Shown here: in pieces, positions 1-7,747 of the stretch
How positions within the stretch are numbered: position 1 is the first letter of the stretch
How the letters are laid out: every line of letters begins with the position of its first letter
Assembly: GCA_021325655.1 (NCBI GenBank)
Contig: JAJPGT010000109.1
Coordinates: 1 to 62,746, forward strand
DNA length: 62,746 nucleotides
Direction: 5' to 3'
Origin: Pseudomonadota bacterium
Lineage (GTDB): Bacteria; Chloroflexota; UBA6077; JAJPGT01
The notes under the pieces: model-generated
Databases searched by the model: none
What the model was told of the DNA's origin: nothing
What the model saw: only the letters and a program-made list of their open reading frames with translations
Translations under genes and position numbers: made by a program

Positions 1-138
1 ATAGCGGGTGGGAACCTTGCGGGCCGGCAGCATCCCGGCTTTGACCCGCCGCCGCACCGTATCCACCGACAGGCCCAGCCGCGCCGCCGCCTCCAGCAGC
101 GAGACCGAGGATTCTTCTTCCAACGAGTGAGCCGCCAT
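1..138 (-). CDS. Excisionase-type HTH DNA-binding protein, 3' end cut by window edge
   Basis: The reverse strand from an ATG at 138 reads 46 codons without a stop to the left edge. The segment SLLEAAARLGLSVDTVRRRV followed by KAGMLPARKV is the usual small winged HTH of excisionase/MerR-like (HTH_17) proteins: a recognition helix around residues 24-31, then the beta wing containing G-x-L-x-A. The acidic N-terminus (residues 6-10) is not informative. The rest of the protein lies outside, so its role (phage or plasmid excision, or a simple regulator) cannot be told. It is divergent from the MNIO operon that starts at 323. Confidence 0.6.
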   Translation of the reverse strand, partial: MAAHSLEEESSVSLLEAAARLGLSVDTVRRRVKAGMLPARKVPTRY

Positions 139-286
139 TTACACAGTATTTTGCACCATCGGTGTGAACAGGTAAAGCGAGTCGAGCGTATCTGGGTATG
201 GGAAGCCCTACGGCTCCGAATTCCCTCGCGGCACGCCGTTTATGAAAGTGGAGCGGCGGGTCAGCCTGCCGCTCACACAGAGACAC

Positions 287-305
287 CTGTCAGTCGTGCT
301 GACAG
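287..305 (+). promoter_or_regulatory. Inverted repeat in the leader of the MNIO operon
   Basis: A perfect 7-bp inverted repeat, CTGTCAG-TCGTG-CTGACAG, ends two bases before the purine-rich ribosome site (GGAGGGA, 308-314) of the 78-residue protein gene. It could be an operator or an RNA hairpin modulating translation. Its position is seen; its function is inferred. Confidence 0.4.
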
Positions 306-322
306 ATGGAGGGAGAAGACGC

Positions 323-559
323 ATGGAACCCACGCGCCAAACGCGACCGCTCCTGCTTGCATTCAACGCCCGCGCGCCCCTGGAGGATGTGCTGGAGGCC
401 GTCAAGGCGGTGTATGTCAGCACCGGCTGCAACCCGTGCGGCCGGCTGAGCCTGTTCCTGAAGGCCGACGAACCCGACCCGGTCATCGAGAGCCTGAAGC
501 AGATTGGCTCACTGGAAAGCGTGCACGAGCTCGGCCAGCAGGTGGGCATTCGCAGCTAG
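323..559 (+). CDS. Small CxxC protein, candidate substrate of the adjacent MNIO enzyme
   Basis: The product is 78 residues; ATG at 323 has a good GGAGGGA site 9 bases upstream, so the longer frame from 242 is not preferred. The centre holds GCNPCG (Cys32 and Cys35). Around it the pattern beta (LLLAF), helix (LEDVLEAVKAVY), beta (RLSLFLKA), helix (VIESLKQI) suggests a small alpha/beta fold rather than an unstructured leader. It is the first gene before the MNIO enzyme at 633 and the DUF2063-type partner at 1534. In known MNIO loci the first small gene with Cys motifs is often the modified precursor. I do not recognise a named family, so the precursor role is an inference; it could instead be an accessory protein. 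Confidence 0.65.
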   Translation: MEPTRQTRPLLLAFNARAPLEDVLEAVKAVYVSTGCNPCGRLSLFLKADEPDPVIESLKQIGSLESVHELGQQVGIRS

Positions 560-632
560 CCCCATCCCCACTCCGCCGGGCAGGCGGTCGGCGCCTGCCC
601 GGCCCTGACATCGGGCCGAAAGGAGTCTGCGA

Positions 633-1529
633 GTGTTCGCCCCACCCATGCCGCTCGGCATCGGCTGCTCCTACCTCCCCTCCCTGCCTGGAGTGCTGGA
701 CCGGGTTGGCGACCTGATCGACTTCGTCGAAGTTAGCCCTGACATGCTCTGCCGCGAGGTGGAGCGCGGCTCTCAGACCCACATGGCGTTTCTCCCGGGG
801 CTGTTCCGCGACGCGCTTCGCGCCACCGAGGGCATTCCCCTGACCGTCCACGGCCTGGAGCTGTCCATCGGCACCGCGGCCGGCTGGAACGCGGCATACC
901 TGGACATCCTGGACCAGTTCCACGCCGCGCGCCCCTTCCGCTGGCACAGCGAGCACCTGGGCTACCTGCTGGCGGTCCGGCCGAGCGGCGAGCGGGTGCA
1001 GGCCGGGGTGCCGCTCCCGCTGCCCTTCACCCAGGAGGCAGTGGACTGCGTCGCCCCGCGCGCCGAGGCGCTGGTCCGTCGCTACGGCGTCCCCTTCCTG
1101 CTGGAGAACGCCGCCTACTACCTGCCGAACCTGCCGGCCGACCCCGGCTGGGATGAGATCGTGTTTCTCAATCGGCTCGTGGAGCAGTGCTCCTGCGGGC
1201 TGCTGCTGGACCTGTTCAACCTGTACTGCAACAGCGTCAACCACGGCTTCGACCTGCTCGCGGCGCTGTCGCGGCTGCGGCTGGAGCGCGTGGTCGAAGT
1301 CCACGTCGCCGGCGGGAACATGCATAACGGCTTTCTGCTCGATTCCCACAGCGACGTCGTGCCGGAGGCAGTGTGGGAGGCACTGGAGTGGCTTCTGGCG
1401 CGCGCCCCGAACCTGGCCGGCGTGGTCTACGAAGTGCAGGAGCCGGCGTTCCCCCTGGTCGGCGGCGATCGATTTCGCGCCCAGCTCGTCCGCCTGCAAG
1501 AGGCGTGGGCGCGCCATCATCGGAGTTAA
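633..1529 (+). CDS. MNIO (DUF692) iron-dependent peptide-modifying oxidative enzyme
   Basis: A 298-residue protein of the DUF692/MNIO family (relatives: MbnB, TglH), TIM-barrel enzymes holding two or three non-haem irons that oxidatively remodel Cys or Asp residues of RiPP precursors. Expected metal or active-site blocks are present: HGLELSIG (His73), WHSEHLG (His105/His108), LLENAAYY (Glu158), LLDLFN (Asp193, Asn196), EVHVAGG (His224), DSHSD (His239) and a late YEVQE. Length is normal. The start is GTG 633, behind AAAGGAG; there is no ATG in a better place. It lies 74 bases after the small CxxC gene and 4 bases before the partner gene, so the three form one operon. Family assignment is firm; the product is unknown. 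Confidence 0.92.
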   Translation: MFAPPMPLGIGCSYLPSLPGVLDRVGDLIDFVEVSPDMLCREVERGSQTHMAFLPGLFRDALRATEGIPLTVHGLELSIGTAAGWNAAYLDILDQFHAARPFRWHSEHLGYLLAVRPSGERVQAGVPLPLPFTQEAVDCVAPRAEALVRRYGVPFLLENAAYYLPNLPADPGWDEIVFLNRLVEQCSCGLLLDLFNLYCNSVNHGFDLLAALSRLRLERVVEVHVAGGNMHNGFLLDSHSDVVPEAVWEALEWLLARAPNLAGVVYEVQEPAFPLVGGDRFRAQLVRLQEAWARHHRS

Positions 1530-1533
1530 GCGC

Positions 1534-2292
1534 ATGGCCTTGCAACACTGGCAAAGCACCCTGGCCGATCTCGTCATCGCCCACGCGGCCCCCGCGGGCT
1601 TCCCACCCCCCATGCCCATCGTCCGCGCCGCCCCCCTGACCGGCTCGGAGCGGCGCTGGCTGGACCGGGTCGCCGCGGAGCCCGGCTTTCAGATTACCTG
1701 CGCGGTGCAGCACTGGTGGCGTGAGTTCCGCATCCGGTCCACCCTTCCGCTCACGCTGGCAGCGCTCGGGTCCGAACGCTGCGCCCAGATCGTGCCAGCG
1801 TACCTGCGGGCCAGCCCCGCTCCCTCCACGTTCTTCCTACGCGAAGCGCTCCGTTTCCTGGACTTTCTGCTCGCCCGCGAGTCCGATGTGCCGCACCTGG
1901 CCAGCGTGGCCCGCTTCGAGCGCGCGCTGCTGCTCCTGACCCAGACCACCGCGTTCGAGCCCCCGGGCACTGGCGGGCGCCGGCCGCTGGAGCCGGGCCT
2001 TGCCATCCAGACACACCCGGCCGCCGATGTGGTGGCGTTCTCCGCTCCACCCGAGCAGGTCATCGCCGCGCTGTTGAACGGCGCCACCCCGCCGGCGCCG
2101 GGAGCGACGGAGCATCTGCTGCTGCTGGCGCCGCGACTGCCGAATCTGGCGCGCCGGGCGACGGTCCACGAGGCGGTGCTGTTCGCCGCGGTTCGCGCCG
2201 GCCTGGTCCGCCGTGTCCGGGCCACCTGGGACGCTGAGGCGGCAGATGCCTGTGCCCAGCTCTGGGAGGCGGGCGCGCTGGCGCCGGCCTGA
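1534..2292 (+). CDS. DUF2063-type partner protein of the MNIO enzyme
   Basis: A 252-residue protein starting at ATG 1534, four bases after the MNIO stop, so translation is probably coupled. The N-terminal half (QHWQSTLADLVI near residues 3-14, then ITCAVQHWWREFRIRSTLPL and LRFLDFLLARES) looks like the helical DNA-binding-like DUF2063 domain. The C-terminal half carries the short beta/alpha segment common in MbnC/TglI-like partners (VVAFSAPPEQVIAALL, ATEHLLLLAP). Such proteins bind the precursor leader and deliver it to the MNIO enzyme. The assignment rests on gene order plus these patterns; sequence divergence from MbnC is large. Confidence 0.75.
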   Translation: MALQHWQSTLADLVIAHAAPAGFPPPMPIVRAAPLTGSERRWLDRVAAEPGFQITCAVQHWWREFRIRSTLPLTLAALGSERCAQIVPAYLRASPAPSTFFLREALRFLDFLLARESDVPHLASVARFERALLLLTQTTAFEPPGTGGRRPLEPGLAIQTHPAADVVAFSAPPEQVIAALLNGATPPAPGATEHLLLLAPRLPNLARRATVHEAVLFAAVRAGLVRRVRATWDAEAADACAQLWEAGALAPA

Positions 2293-2451
2293 CGGCTCGC
2301 CGGCGGGCGCCGCTGCCCCTGGCTGGCAGCGCGGGCACGGCGTCCGCCCCGCTCCGGGCAGTACCTCCTTCGCGCACGTCGGGAGCGCCTCGCGCCGCCG
2401 GGTTCCTCCTTCGCTTTCGACAGAAGCGGTGCTCGCCTGCCCACCCAGGCC

Positions 2452-2469
2452 GGCCTGCTAGAGCAGGCC
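2452..2469 (+). terminator. Short GC hairpin after the MNIO operon
   Basis: GGCCTGC-TAGA-GCAGGCC is a perfect 7-bp stem with a 4-base loop, 160 bases after the partner gene and 10 bases before a TTGACA box. There is no T-tract, so it may be a weak terminator separating the MNIO operon from the DUF2182/DUF1326 pair. Confidence 0.4.
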
Positions 2470-2479
2470 GCTGACCCGC

Positions 2480-2507
2480 TTGACAGCCGCCCCGGCCGGG
2501 GTATTCA
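2480..2507 (+). promoter_or_regulatory. Candidate sigma-70 promoter of the DUF2182/DUF1326 pair
   Basis: A perfect TTGACA (2480-2485) is followed after 16 bases by TATTCA (2502-2507), which matches only the first half of a -10 box. It sits between the hairpin at 2452 and the start of the DUF2182 gene, where a promoter would be expected. Confidence 0.4.
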
Positions 2508-2546
2508 CTAGCATTAACTCGACGCACGGGCTGAGCGGCTCGGCCG

Positions 2547-3413
2547 GTGCCGGACACGCCCGGTGTGCCCCGCGCCGAGACCCTGCTGGGGACGGTGCCT
2601 ATGGCGTCGCGGTCCCGGGCCGATGACTACCTCACCCTCGTCATGGTTGCGCTTCTGCTGCTCGTGACCGTTGCCGCCTGGGCCGGCGTCATCCTTCAGG
2701 CCGCCGCCATGCCGATGAGCGGCCTCTCCCCCAGCATCGCGATGGCCACGGACATGGCGCCGCTCATTACGCCGGCCGGCCTGGCCGCCTTTGTCACCGC
2801 CTGGGTGGTGATGATGGCGGCGATGATGCTGCCGTCGGCCGCCCCGATGATCCTGCTGTACCATGTGGTGGCCCGCGGCCAGGCGGCTCGAGGCGGCTCG
2901 CTTGTCCCCACCTGGTTCTTCGTCTCCGGCTACCTCGCCGTCTGGGCAGCCTTCGGGATCGTGGTCTACCTGGCCGGGCAGGTGGTTGGCGTGGCGCTCG
3001 GGGGCAACGCGCGGCTCGCGGGGTGGGCACCATACGGGGTGGCGCTCGTCCTGCTGGCGGCAGGGGCCTACCAGTTTACCCCGCTGAAGCGCGTCTGCCT
3101 GCGCACCTGCCGGAGCCCGCTCGGCTTCCTCATGGAACATTGGAAGCCCAAGGCCTGGGGAGCACTCCGCATGGGCCTGGAGCACGGAGCCTACTGTGCC
3201 GGCTGCTGCTGGGGGTTGATGGCGGTCCTAGTCGCGGCCGGGGCAATGGGGCTCGCCTGGGTGCTGCTGATCGCGCTCGTGGTGGCCGCGGAGAAGCTCC
3301 TGCCGAGGGGGCAGTGGGCAGCGCGGAGCACCGGCGTCGTGTTGCTCGGGCTGGGTGTCCTGATCGCCGCCCAGCCGCAGTTCGCGCTCGCCCTGCGCGG
3401 CCAGGGCATGTGA
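2547..3413 (+). CDS. DUF2182 polytopic membrane protein, putative metal-binding
   Basis: 288 residues from GTG 2547; ATG 2601 is an equally possible start and would still keep all membrane segments. About six hydrophobic helices are visible, among them LTLVMVALLLLVTVAAW, the Met-rich AWVVMMAAMMLPSAAPMILL typical of DUF2182, and a late TGVVLLGLGVLIA. Between helices lie Cys pairs, CLRTC and YCAGCCWG, plus several Met residues, consistent with a soft-metal (copper-like) site. DUF2182 proteins are annotated as predicted metal-binding membrane proteins and usually travel with DUF1326, as here (28-base gap to the next gene). The exact function is not established. Confidence 0.88.
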   Translation: MPDTPGVPRAETLLGTVPMASRSRADDYLTLVMVALLLLVTVAAWAGVILQAAAMPMSGLSPSIAMATDMAPLITPAGLAAFVTAWVVMMAAMMLPSAAPMILLYHVVARGQAARGGSLVPTWFFVSGYLAVWAAFGIVVYLAGQVVGVALGGNARLAGWAPYGVALVLLAAGAYQFTPLKRVCLRTCRSPLGFLMEHWKPKAWGALRMGLEHGAYCAGCCWGLMAVLVAAGAMGLAWVLLIALVVAAEKLLPRGQWAARSTGVVLLGLGVLIAAQPQFALALRGQGM

Positions 3414-3441
3414 GGGCGCAGCCGAGAAGGAGGGAGCGGCC

Positions 3442-4077
3442 ATGGCCGAAGTTCCGCGGTGGTATGCCAGGGGCGACTGGTTCGATGTCTGCAAGTGCAA
3501 CGTCCCGTGCCCGTGCACCTTTGCCCAGGCGCCGAGCTACGGCGACTGCGAGGGAGTCCTCGCTTGGCACATCCGCGAGGGGCAGTACGGCGATGTGCGG
3601 CTGGACGGCCTGAGCCTGATCGGGGTGGGCTACTTCCAGGGCAACGTCTGGGCCGGCGCCAAGGTGGCGATGGGCCTGTTCATCGACGAGCGCGCCGATG
3701 AGCGGCAGCGCGAGGCGCTGCAGACGATCTTCGGCGGCCAAGCCGGTGGCTGGCCCGGGCAGTTCGCCACCGTGCTCGGCGAGCTCCGTGGGATCGAGTA
3801 CGTCCCGATCGAGTTCGAGGTTGCCAGCGACCTGGCCTACTGGCGGGCGGAGGTCCCGGGCCGAGTGGCGGCACGCGGGGAGGCGTTGACTGGCCCGACG
3901 ACCTTGCCCGGGCAGCGAGTGCAGACGCTGAACCCGCCCGGCTGTGAGGTCGGCCCCGGTGGAGTAGCGACCTGGGGAGTGGCGGCGGAAGACCGAGCGG
4001 AGGCGTTCGGCTTCAAGTTCGAGTGGGGCGGGCGATCCAGCAAGCATATCCCGTTCGACTGGAGCGGCCCGGATTAG
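3442..4077 (+). CDS. DUF1326 protein with N-terminal CxCxxxCxC cluster
   Basis: 211 residues, ATG 3442 with a strong AAGGAGGGA site. Near the N-terminus Cys17, Cys19, Cys23 and Cys25 (in VCKCNVPCPCTF) and Cys36 form a dense thiol cluster that suggests metal binding; this cluster defines the DUF1326 family. The remainder is soluble beta-rich sequence without signal peptide or membrane helix. It follows the DUF2182 gene by 28 bases in one operon, the usual pairing, so it is probably a cytosolic partner of that membrane protein. Substrate and chemistry are unknown. A link to the MNIO operon just upstream is attractive because other MNIO systems handle copper, but that is inference. Confidence 0.87.
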   Translation: MAEVPRWYARGDWFDVCKCNVPCPCTFAQAPSYGDCEGVLAWHIREGQYGDVRLDGLSLIGVGYFQGNVWAGAKVAMGLFIDERADERQREALQTIFGGQAGGWPGQFATVLGELRGIEYVPIEFEVASDLAYWRAEVPGRVAARGEALTGPTTLPGQRVQTLNPPGCEVGPGGVATWGVAAEDRAEAFGFKFEWGGRSSKHIPFDWSGPD

Positions 4078-4252
4078 ACTCTACTGGGCAGCCCCGACGG
4101 GGCACCACCGCTGCGCTCCATCCCCTCTCGCGCTCGGTGCGTGGCCGCACGCCCGCCACGCGTAACCGCAGCACACACATCCCCGCCGAAGCTGGCCGGG
4201 CCACGGCGGCCCCGACGTCCGTTCGCGCCCCTCCCCTGGGCTGCCGCTCCGG

Positions 4253-4642
4253 CTAGACCAGCGGGCGGAGCCGGCGGGGCCGCCGTGGCCGCGGACGCAC
4301 CAGCCCAGCGGAGATCAGAATCCGCCGCACCGTCGAGCGGCTCAGATGCACGCCCTCGGCTTCGGCCAGCACGTTCGTCAGGTGCCGCTGGTTGAAGCCG
4401 GCGTACTTGGTCGTGGCGAGCTCGATCACTCGAGCGCGGATATCGGCCGGCACAGCGCGCGATGAGACGCGACCGCGATTCCCATGGACCAGCGCGCTCG
4501 CGCCCCGCACCAGATAGGCGGCTCTCAGGCGCTGCACCTGACGCGTGGACAACTGGAGCGTCGCCGCCGCTTCGGGTACCGTGCAGCGGCCTTCTAGGAG
4601 CGCCGCCAGGACAGCCGCGCGTCTCTCCTGATCCATACGCAT
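4253..4642 (-). pseudogene. ISNCY-like transposase, N-terminal fragment
   Basis: Reading from ATG 4642 gives 129 residues: an N-terminal HTH (RRAAVLAALLEGR, then VPEAAATLQLSTRQVQRLRA), the link ALVHGNRGR, a second HTH-like unit (YAGFNQRHLTNVLAEAEGV, LSRSTVRRILISAGL) and a basic tail ending in a stop. This matches the first third of ISNCY-type transposases. The family continues after the basic tail with a catalytic DDE domain; here there is none downstream, so the gene is truncated. No terminal inverted repeats were found around it. Confidence 0.75.
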
Positions 4643-4673
4643 GGCACACCCCCATCCGTCCCATGCAAGGGCC

Positions 4674-4859
4674 CTATCCAGGCCCCAGCGCAGCCTCTTG
4701 CGCGTCCGAATTGGCAGCCCAATCGTATCCAACGATGAAGTCGCCACGCGTACCGGCGACCTGGGCGGGCAGCACAGCGATCTTATCAACATCGTTGTCA
4801 CACTGCAATAGCAGCCAGTTTTCCGTGGGGTGTGCAAGGATACTGACCGGGACCCCCAT
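4674..4859 (-). CDS. Small hypothetical ORF of 61 residues
   Basis: ATG 4859 lies 6 bases after a GAAAGG site, and the 61-residue product has a balanced, non-repetitive composition unlike most shadow frames: MGVPVSILAHPTENW, then LQCDNDVDKIAV and DFIVGYDWAANSD. I do not recognise it. It sits just upstream of, and in line with, the transposase fragment in a gene-poor stretch, so it may be a small real gene, the tail of a lost gene, or chance. Confidence 0.3.
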   Translation of the reverse strand: MGVPVSILAHPTENWLLLQCDNDVDKIAVLPAQVAGTRGDFIVGYDWAANSDAQEAALGPG

Positions 4860-5367
4860 GACCTTTCAGACAACCGCTCGATACCAGGAGCGGATGAATC
4901 AGCGGGCTCGAGCGCGGCTGGCCGGACCGCGCCTCACCGACCGGAGTGGCGCCCCAGCACACCGGAGCGCTCACGGGTGATGACAGCGCGCGCTGGTTCC
5001 ATCGATGCGTGGCTCCTCGGATGAAGAGTGGCCGCTTCGGCCGAGATACAGGCTCCCAGACGCCTGATTGTCAGATTCTTGATCAGCTATCTGACTGCTC
5101 CCACCTTGCACGGCGAGCATTGTTCCGCGCACCCCCTTGCATCCGTAACTAGATTGGCGTAGGATGCGCGCCACCGAATCCCGAGCGAGGCTTGATTGGG
5201 TGACCGGCAGCGGGCCTCCGGCCTGCTGCTCTCGCCCCTGCGCCCTATCGACCGGCCAGGTGCCTCAGGGCCTGGCCGGTGCTTCTGCTGTATTCGCCTC
5301 TCCCTCACACGGCCAGGTGGCGAGGAGAGTGCCCAGCGCAAGCGACGTAAGCGCGACGGAGGAGATC
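4860..5367. other. Gene-free stretch upstream of the BNR protein
   Basis: No convincing coding frame was found. It is somewhat lower in GC around 5075-5165 than the flanks and holds a strong hairpin at 5251-5280 in the presumed leader of the next gene. The frame of the following gene stays open back to 5164, but lacks a ribosome site before 5368. Confidence 0.5.
5251..5280 (+). repeat. Perfect 10-bp hairpin in the leader of the BNR protein gene
   Basis: ACCGGCCAGG and CCTGGCCGGT are exact reverse complements separated by ten bases, 88 bases before the start codon at 5368. It could be a leader hairpin, an attenuator, or a terminator of something upstream. No T-tract follows and no known riboswitch consensus matches. 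Confidence 0.45.
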
Positions 5368-7701
5368 ATGCGCCGCCTATCGCCCATGACCGCAGCGCTC
5401 CTGTACTGGCGCGGAAGGCACAGCAGCAATGCTGTTTCGCGCAGCCTCTTCTTCCTTGCCATCGTCGCGCTGGCGTTCCCGAGCGGAGCCTGGGCGGCTC
5501 CGCCACTGCTGGACGAGCAGGCCGGTCAACCCGCTGGAGGCGAGGTCGCCCACGCGCCCGCGGTTCCCGGCAACCAGCTCACGGCGAGCAGCAGTGCAGG
5601 GGGGCAGGAGATTCTGACGCCCGAGCAGGCACAGCAGCTCCTGGCGCAGGACGGCGCACGCCACTACTCGGCTGGTCTCGAAGCGCGGCTGCGCACGGCG
5701 GCCGGGCTGCTGCCCCGGGTGTCGGCCCGCCCAGGCTCGAGCCGGGGAAGATCCAGTAATCCGACGAACCTCCAGGTCAACGCCCCGGATCCCAGCGGGC
5801 CAGCCTTCGCCACCCAGAGCGAGACGATGGTCATCGCCAGTGGGTCAACGATCGTTGAGGCGTACAACGATTCGCTCGCAGCGGCACAGACCCACGACTA
5901 CACCGGCTATTCCGTCTCCACGGACGGCGGTGCAAGCTGGACGGACAAGGACGCGCCGCCCAATCCAAGTTTCCAGAATAGCTTCGGCGACCCAGCGCTG
6001 GCGAAGGATTCCGCTGGCAACATCTACCTTGCGATGCTCACCAGTTCAGCGACTGGTCTGGGAGTAGCCAGGATGCCGGCGGGAGATAGCACGTTCGCCA
6101 CCTGGGTAGACGCCGGCGTCGGCACCACCGCTGTCTCCGATAAGGAGCTGCTCGCGATCGGCCGCGACCCGTTCGTGGCACGCGATAACCTCTACCTCAC
6201 CTGGACCGACTTCCCCTTCTCTGGGAATCCGACCCTGCGGGCAGCGCGCTCGACCGATGGTGGAACAACCTGGCACGCGCTCTCCGGGTTTGCGGTCGCC
6301 AACTGCGACTGCCAGTTCACCTTCCCGCTGGTCGTCCCGTCTACCGGCAAGCTGTTGGTGTTCTGGGAAGACTTCGGCCCGCCGCGGGCGCTACGGATGC
6401 GCTCTTCCACGGATGGTGGGCTCACCTGGAGCGCGATCACGACCGTGTCCAGCGTTACACAGGCTACCCCCTTCAGTTCCGACTGCTTCGGCCGCGATAC
6501 CTTTCACTTCCCGGACTCCACGCGCGCCGTACGCAACGATGAGAACCCGAGTGCGGCGGTACAGGGGACTACGGTGGTGGTGACGTGGAATGACCGCCGC
6601 TTCGGAACCTCCGACATCCTGCAGGCGGTGAGCACGGATGCCGGTGCCACCTGGGGTGCACCGAGCCTGGTCAACACCACCACCGCCGGCGAGCAGTTCC
6701 AGCCCGCGGTCGCGGCCGACGCGCGTGGGTTCCACTTCGAGTGGTACAGCGCCGACGCGGCGAACACGAACATCACCCTGGTGGCCCGCGACCAGCTCGA
6801 CGGGGCGTTCCAGCCGGAGACCACCATCTCGGCGCCCTTCCCCGTCCCGCTGACGAATATCTCCGGGGATAACCAGGACTTCGCGATCGTCGGCTGCTAC
6901 ATGGGCGACTACAATCAGAACTTTGCCGACGGGACCACGACCTACTATAGCTGGGGCGACAACCGCCTCTCGTTCTCGAACGGCGACCCCGACCCCAACG
7001 CCTTCTTCAGCACGAGCGGGGCGCCACCCTGCTGTCCGCCAGGTCCGGTAACGGTGAGCGATGTGAAGTATGGCAGCGTCACGCTCACCTGGGGCGACCA
7101 GAGCGCCGACGAGACAAGCTTCCAGGTGCAGCGCAAGCGGAGCGGCGATGCGGATGCGAGCTACCGCGCGGTCTCGGGCTGCCAGGCGGCGCCGGCCGAC
7201 AGCACGAGCTGCACCGACTATTCGGTGATTCCGTATGCCAGCTACGTCTACCGCGTCTGCGCGGTCTTCGCCACTCCCCCGATGGCCTGTTCGCCGGGCA
7301 CTCCGCCAGTGCTCACGTACAGTCGCAACGAGGATACTTCGCCGAACGTCACCTACACGGGGAACTGGAAGGAGGTCAAAGAGATTCACGGCGCCAGCTG
7401 TTCGGGCGGGACCTGTCACAAGTCGACCGATCCGCGCGGAAGCGCGAGCTTGACCTGGACGGGGACAGACGTGCAGGTGATCAGCGCGACCGGACCGATG
7501 ATGGGCGAGGCATACGTGGTGGTGGACGGGGCACTGGTGGTGCTGGACCTCTACCGTCCCACCCTCCAGTACCAGCAGCTCGTGTACAGCGCAACAGGCC
7601 TGGTCTACGGTCGCCACACGGTGAAGCTCTCGCCCAGCGGGGCCAGGAACCCGGCCTCCAGTGGCACGGCGGTGGGGCTGGACGCCTTCGATACGCGCTG
7701 A
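5368..7701 (+). CDS. Secreted BNR-repeat (sialidase-like) protein with Fn3 and C-terminal beta domain
   Basis: 777 residues. ATG 5368 is chosen because GGAGGAG precedes it and it gives a clean signal peptide (hydrophobic SLFFLAIVALAFPSGAWA, cleavage after AWA). Four Asp-box motifs of beta-propellers are visible: STDGGASW, STDGGTTW, STDGGLTW and STDAGATW. A fibronectin-III-like segment follows (VTVSDVKYGSVTLTW). The last about 125 residues form a separate domain (TYTGNW ... SWTGTDV-like ... LDAFDTR) that is repeated at the end of the sulfatase at 59000-60745. The propeller resembles exo-alpha-sialidases, but catalytic Arg/Tyr/Glu residues were not verified, so the substrate is open. It is monocistronic and extracellular. 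Confidence 0.85.
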   Translation: MRRLSPMTAALLYWRGRHSSNAVSRSLFFLAIVALAFPSGAWAAPPLLDEQAGQPAGGEVAHAPAVPGNQLTASSSAGGQEILTPEQAQQLLAQDGARHYSAGLEARLRTAAGLLPRVSARPGSSRGRSSNPTNLQVNAPDPSGPAFATQSETMVIASGSTIVEAYNDSLAAAQTHDYTGYSVSTDGGASWTDKDAPPNPSFQNSFGDPALAKDSAGNIYLAMLTSSATGLGVARMPAGDSTFATWVDAGVGTTAVSDKELLAIGRDPFVARDNLYLTWTDFPFSGNPTLRAARSTDGGTTWHALSGFAVANCDCQFTFPLVVPSTGKLLVFWEDFGPPRALRMRSSTDGGLTWSAITTVSSVTQATPFSSDCFGRDTFHFPDSTRAVRNDENPSAAVQGTTVVVTWNDRRFGTSDILQAVSTDAGATWGAPSLVNTTTAGEQFQPAVAADARGFHFEWYSADAANTNITLVARDQLDGAFQPETTISAPFPVPLTNISGDNQDFAIVGCYMGDYNQNFADGTTTYYSWGDNRLSFSNGDPDPNAFFSTSGAPPCCPPGPVTVSDVKYGSVTLTWGDQSADETSFQVQRKRSGDADASYRAVSGCQAAPADSTSCTDYSVIPYASYVYRVCAVFATPPMACSPGTPPVLTYSRNEDTSPNVTYTGNWKEVKEIHGASCSGGTCHKSTDPRGSASLTWTGTDVQVISATGPMMGEAYVVVDGALVVLDLYRPTLQYQQLVYSATGLVYGRHTVKLSPSGARNPASSGTAVGLDAFDTR

Positions 7702-7747
7702 CGCTCCAGCCCCGGCTCCCGCAGCGCGCCGTCTGGCGCTGCCCCTG

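Noticed and set aside
4674..4859. Small 61-residue frame as a toxin or antitoxin
   Set aside because: No recognised toxin or antitoxin motif and no partner gene; kept only as a low-confidence ORF.
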